Below, one piece after another: positions 62,889-64,000 of a stretch of 64,000 nt of DNA. Below the pieces are notes generated by a model that worked only from the letters and a program-made list of their open reading frames with translations, did no database searches and was not told the DNA's origin. The position numbers and the translations under genes were made by a program. This stretch comes from JAGWBD01 sp965220615 (GTDB taxonomy: Bacteria > Chloroflexota > Anaerolineae > Aggregatilineales > Phototrophicaceae): positions 2,232,001 through 2,296,000 of the forward strand of contig CBDCQL010000002.1 of the NCBI GenBank assembly GCA_965220615.1, read 5' to 3'. Position 1 is the first letter of the stretch, and each line of letters starts with the position of its first letter.

Positions 62889-64000
62889 TCAGTAGCCCGC
62901 GCGCAACAGTAGCCAGCTGACCAGCGCCAGACCCGCCAGAATCAACGAGCCGTAAAGCAGCAGGCTGCGCAGCACGCGGCCCTCGTCGCCCTGGCCGATG
63001 CCGACCGTGCTGGCGCCCACCAGAATCTTGGCCGGCGCCATCATGCTGGCGATGGCGCCCGCGGAGGTCTGCAGCGCCAGCACCAGCGGGACGCTCAGCC
63101 CCAGCAACTGCGCGCTGTCCATCTGCAGGCCGGCGAAGACCGCGTTGGAGTTTGTGTTGCTGCCGGTCATGAAGGAGCCCAGCGCGCCGATCAGCGCGCC
63201 CACCAGCGCGTACCAGTCGGGCGCGACGGCGCGGCTGAGCCACTCGGCCAGGGTGCGCGTCATCCCGGCATGCTGCATCACCGTCGCCATGGCCACCATC
63301 GCCAGAATGCCAATGGCCGGGCGCAGGCCCTGGCGACGCACGCCCGTCAACACCTCGAGCGCCGCGCCTGTACCCAGCCAGCCACGCCGGCGGTAGAGCC
63401 AGAAGGACAGCAGCGTGCTGTAGAGCAGCACCGACGCGCCGTGCACCAGCAGCGGGATGCCCACGACGCTGGCCCCTGTCACCCAGCCCGCCGACGTCTC
63501 CAGTTGCGGAATCAGCAGGGAAATCCGCAGTTGACCGAGCGCGGCCTTCACCGGCTGTATGCCGATCAACGCGACGGCCAGGACGATCAGGATGACGTAG
63601 GGCGCGATCGCCAGAGGCAACGCCGGGCCCTGTTTGTGACCCGCTTTGTCAGCAGTGCCCGTTCCCCGCCAGCGACGCCCGCGCGTGAGCAGCAGGCCGG
63701 TCGCCAGTCCCGCCAGACCGGCGCAGGCCGAGGCGATGTTCCACAGGTCGATGACCGACATCGCATACTGCACCAGGGCCATCACGGCGCCGATGACCAG
63801 CAGTGGCGGCAGCGCTCGCCACAGACCCCGCAGGCCGGCAGCTGCGTACGCCGCCAGCGCGCCGCAGACCGGCGCGGCCAGTCCCAGCAGAATCGACGTG
63901 GGCGGCGCCAGCAGTGCGGCCGGTTGGCCGGTGGCGCCGGTCAGCGCGATGAAGGATGAGCCCAGCGAGCCGTAGGTCACCGCCCAGGAGTGGCCGATGA
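62889..64000 (-). CDS. L-lactate permease (LctP family), 5' end outside window
   Basis: About 370 C-terminal residues of a large membrane transporter; the frame stays open to the window end, reading IGHSWAVTYGSLGSSFIALTG, a typical LctP segment (the normal family length is about 540-560). Other marks are FMTGSNTNSNAVFAGLQ, conserved in LldP/LctP, and GAIASMMAPAKILVGASTVG. The family imports lactate or glycolate with protons. The regulatory or dehydrogenase genes that usually accompany it would lie outside the window. Confidence 0.9.
   Translation of the reverse strand, partial: IGHSWAVTYGSLGSSFIALTGATGQPAALLAPPTSILLGLAAPVCGALAAYAAAGLRGLWRALPPLLVIGAVMALVQYAMSVIDLWNIASACAGLAGLATGLLLTRGRRWRGTGTADKAGHKQGPALPLAIAPYVILIVLAVALIGIQPVKAALGQLRISLLIPQLETSAGWVTGASVVGIPLLVHGASVLLYSTLLSFWLYRRRGWLGTGAALEVLTGVRRQGLRPAIGILAMVAMATVMQHAGMTRTLAEWLSRAVAPDWYALVGALIGALGSFMTGSNTNSNAVFAGLQMDSAQLLGLSVPLVLALQTSAGAIASMMAPAKILVGASTVGIGQGDEGRVLRSLLLYGSLILAGLALVSWLLLRAGY

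Overview
This is a G+C-rich bacterial segment with no rRNA, tRNA, CRISPR array, transposase or integrase that I can see. The gene content suggests a Chloroflexota bacterium (Caldilineae, Anaerolineae or SAR202-like), probably aquatic or host-associated. The evidence is Uma2 genes in tandem, LysM/SH3 secreted proteins, two oligopeptide-type ABC transporters, a sulfatase, and repeated M24, LLM-flavoprotein and NicX-like paralogs. This placement is an inference from content, not from a phylogenetic marker. Many genes are preceded by an extended -10 promoter of the form TGnTAnnnT, often with no recognisable -35 box.

Layout. 0-2.7 kb: end of a beta-propeller gene and three Uma2-type nuclease genes in perfect 580-bp register; a deletion remnant of a fourth lies at 13.7 kb. 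2.7-12 kb (minus): sulfatase, solute-binding protein, two permeases and two ATPases of an oligopeptide-type importer, preceded by a GH32-like gene. 12.2-13.6 kb: amidohydrolase and Rieske protein. 13.9-17.5 kb (minus): AglEFG-type sugar importer. 17.8-19.2 kb (minus): glutamine synthetase. 19.5-21.1 kb: secreted LysM/glycosidase protein. 21.2-26 kb (minus): an operon of mostly unrecognised membrane proteins. 26-29.5 kb: glycosyltransferase, DUF177 protein, PucR regulator. 29.9-34.1 kb: secreted HNH-like/SH3 proteins, one carrying the same glycosidase domain as the 19.5 kb gene and one apparently frameshifted. 34.3-36.7 kb: a hydrolase and a lower-G+C pair, AAA ATPase plus PIN-like nuclease, that resembles a two-gene defence module. 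36.8-54 kb: a catabolic island with three NicX-like proteins, three M24 peptidase-fold enzymes, an opine-dehydrogenase-like protein, an aminotransferase, an enolase-superfamily enzyme, two LLM flavoproteins, a MATE exporter and a peptide-type importer without its own ATPases. 54.2-58.5 kb: glycosyltransferase, a possible toxin-antitoxin pair and an AT-richer patch with a DUF3800 gene. 58.7-64 kb: DUF89 protein, nitroreductase and a small protein, gatB, a frameshifted coiled-coil gene and an L-lactate permease cut by the window end.

How the genes fit together. The importers, sulfatase, GH32-like protein and glutamine synthetase point to heterotrophic use of sugars, sulfated compounds and nitrogenous compounds. 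The 36.8-54 kb island looks like a pathway for import, ring opening and hydrolysis of a nitrogen-containing organic compound, but the substrate cannot be read from sequence. In all three transporter operons the binding-protein gene is separated from the first permease by strong hairpins, which probably set a higher level of binding protein than of membrane components.
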